Of a stretch of 6,600 nt of DNA, positions 5,920-6,600 are shown piece by piece. Each line of letters opens with the position of its first letter. Position 1 is the first letter of the stretch. The translations under genes and the position numbers were made by a program. This stretch comes from Bacteroidales bacterium UBA1733. GTDB lineage: Bacteria > Bacteroidota > Bacteroidia > Bacteroidales > UBA3663. The stretch is from positions 3,044 to 9,643 of the forward strand of contig DCIF01000024.1 in NCBI GenBank assembly GCA_002315795.1, given 5' to 3'. Under the pieces are notes generated by a model. The model was given only the letters and a program-made list of their open reading frames with translations. It had not been told where the DNA came from and did not search any database.

Positions 5920-6600
5920 TGTAGTGTGGCAAAGAACTGACGTCCTGGCATGGGGTAGTTGATAATAACATCGTATTGCTGATCGAGGAGATTATTGACC
6001 TGTAGCGTCAGCTGCATTCGTGTCTTAGCAACCTGGAAACGAGACACTAGCGAAAGATCGCTGGTGTACCATGGCTGCAGATGGTTGTAGGCAATGTTCT
6101 CCTGCTGGCAGTAACGCTCGCCAGTATAGACGAAGTTATAGGTGAGCGACCATTTCCGCCATGACAGAGAGACTGTGGCCGAACCGCTGTGCCAAGGCGT
6201 ATAAGGAATCTGGTCACGGTAATAGGAGCTGCTGGCATCGGTGACGTCACGTGCCTGCTGATATGTATATTGCAGGTGAGTGAACAGTTGCCAGTCGGCT
6301 GTAAACTGCCAGTCTTTGGTAGCTTGCAGGTCGATGCCATTGATCTCTACACGACCGAGGTTGAGCATCGTCCAACGGAACTGCTGACCCTTCGGATAAG
6401 CCACGATTTTATTGCGTATAGTATTATGGTACACGTCGATAGAGAAGTACTTCCACGTGGCTCCTAAAGCGCATTGAGAGGCCTTTTCCGGCTTCAGATC
6501 TGCATTGCCGATCTCTGTATAGTAAAGATCGTTGAACGTAGGCATCCTGAAGCTCTGTTTGACGTATGCATGCAGCTCCAGATCCTTGTTCTGAAGAGGG
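5907..6600 (-). CDS. btuB: BtuB-like TonB-dependent outer-membrane receptor, C-terminal part
   Basis: The frame is open to the window edge, so only the last 231 residues are seen. The ATG at 6545 is internal: codons upstream of it read LQNKDLELHAYVKQSFR and then MPTFNDLYY, the conserved 'SFRxPTFNDLYY' barrel segment. It continues GNADLKPEKASQCALGATW, then alternating barrel strands (FSIDVYHNTIRNKI, DWQLFTHLQYTYQQA, WSLTYNFVYTGERY, TRMQLTLQVNNLLDQQYDV) and ends in GRQFFATLQCEF, with the terminal Phe needed for outer-membrane barrel assembly. The signal peptide, TonB box and plug are outside the window. TonB-dependent barrels import cobalamin, haem, siderophores or glycans. The cobalamin call rests on the downstream propeller lipoprotein and BtuF/BtuC pair, and on the small-receptor style of the barrel (no SusC-type features seen). 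It is the most upstream operon gene visible. Confidence 0.85.
   Translation of the reverse strand, partial: PLQNKDLELHAYVKQSFRMPTFNDLYYTEIGNADLKPEKASQCALGATWKYFSIDVYHNTIRNKIVAYPKGQQFRWTMLNLGRVEINGIDLQATKDWQFTADWQLFTHLQYTYQQARDVTDASSSYYRDQIPYTPWHSGSATVSLSWRKWSLTYNFVYTGERYCQQENIAYNHLQPWYTSDLSLVSRFQVAKTRMQLTLQVNNLLDQQYDVIINYPMPGRQFFATLQCEF

Noticed and set aside
6543..6545. ATG at 6545 (- strand) as the start of a 212-residue protein
   Set aside because: It lies inside a conserved barrel segment (VKQSFRMPTFNDLYY) and the frame continues to the window edge.

Overview
The window looks like a chromosomal segment from a Bacteroidota gut or oral commensal, most likely Prevotella- or Bacteroides-like. 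Three things point there: a TonB-dependent receptor co-transcribed with surface lipoproteins, AT-rich start regions without clear Shine-Dalgarno sequences, and a DUF4465-type protein with a 'YDLxGRxV...GxxYI' C-terminal tail typical of this phylum. There are two convergent blocks.

Left block (+ strand, 1-998). The 3' part of a Fic-family protein (its start lies before the window) is followed after 19 bases by the remains of a small gene resembling DUF6155. That second gene looks broken: an N-terminal piece (779-952) runs into a stop, and a C-terminal piece in the +1 frame follows (936-998). Hand-counted GC in sampled lines is about 42-43%, lower than in the right block. A 64-bp gap with an imperfect inverted repeat (1010-1042) separates the two blocks.

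Right block (- strand, 6600 down to 1063). This is one tightly packed operon that reads as a corrinoid (vitamin B12) uptake system. In transcription order it holds the C-terminal part of a BtuB-like TonB-dependent receptor (runs off the window edge), a 648-residue surface lipoprotein with a BtuG-like beta-propeller fused to a second C-terminal domain, a DUF4465/BtuH-like secreted protein, a BtuF-like binding lipoprotein, and a BtuC-like FecCD permease. Junctions are a 13-nt overlap, then gaps of 39, 3 and 9 nt.

Proposed working order: the surface propeller protein and the DUF4465 protein capture the ligand, BtuB takes it across the outer membrane with TonB energy, the BtuF-like lipoprotein binds it in the periplasm, and BtuC passes it through the inner membrane. 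The ATPase (BtuD) that the permease needs is not in this window and does not follow btuC. Substrate assignment rests on gene order and family resemblance, not on any visible riboswitch, because the operon's 5' end lies outside the window.

No tRNA, rRNA, CRISPR array or insertion sequence was seen, and no stretch over 300 bases lacks a gene.
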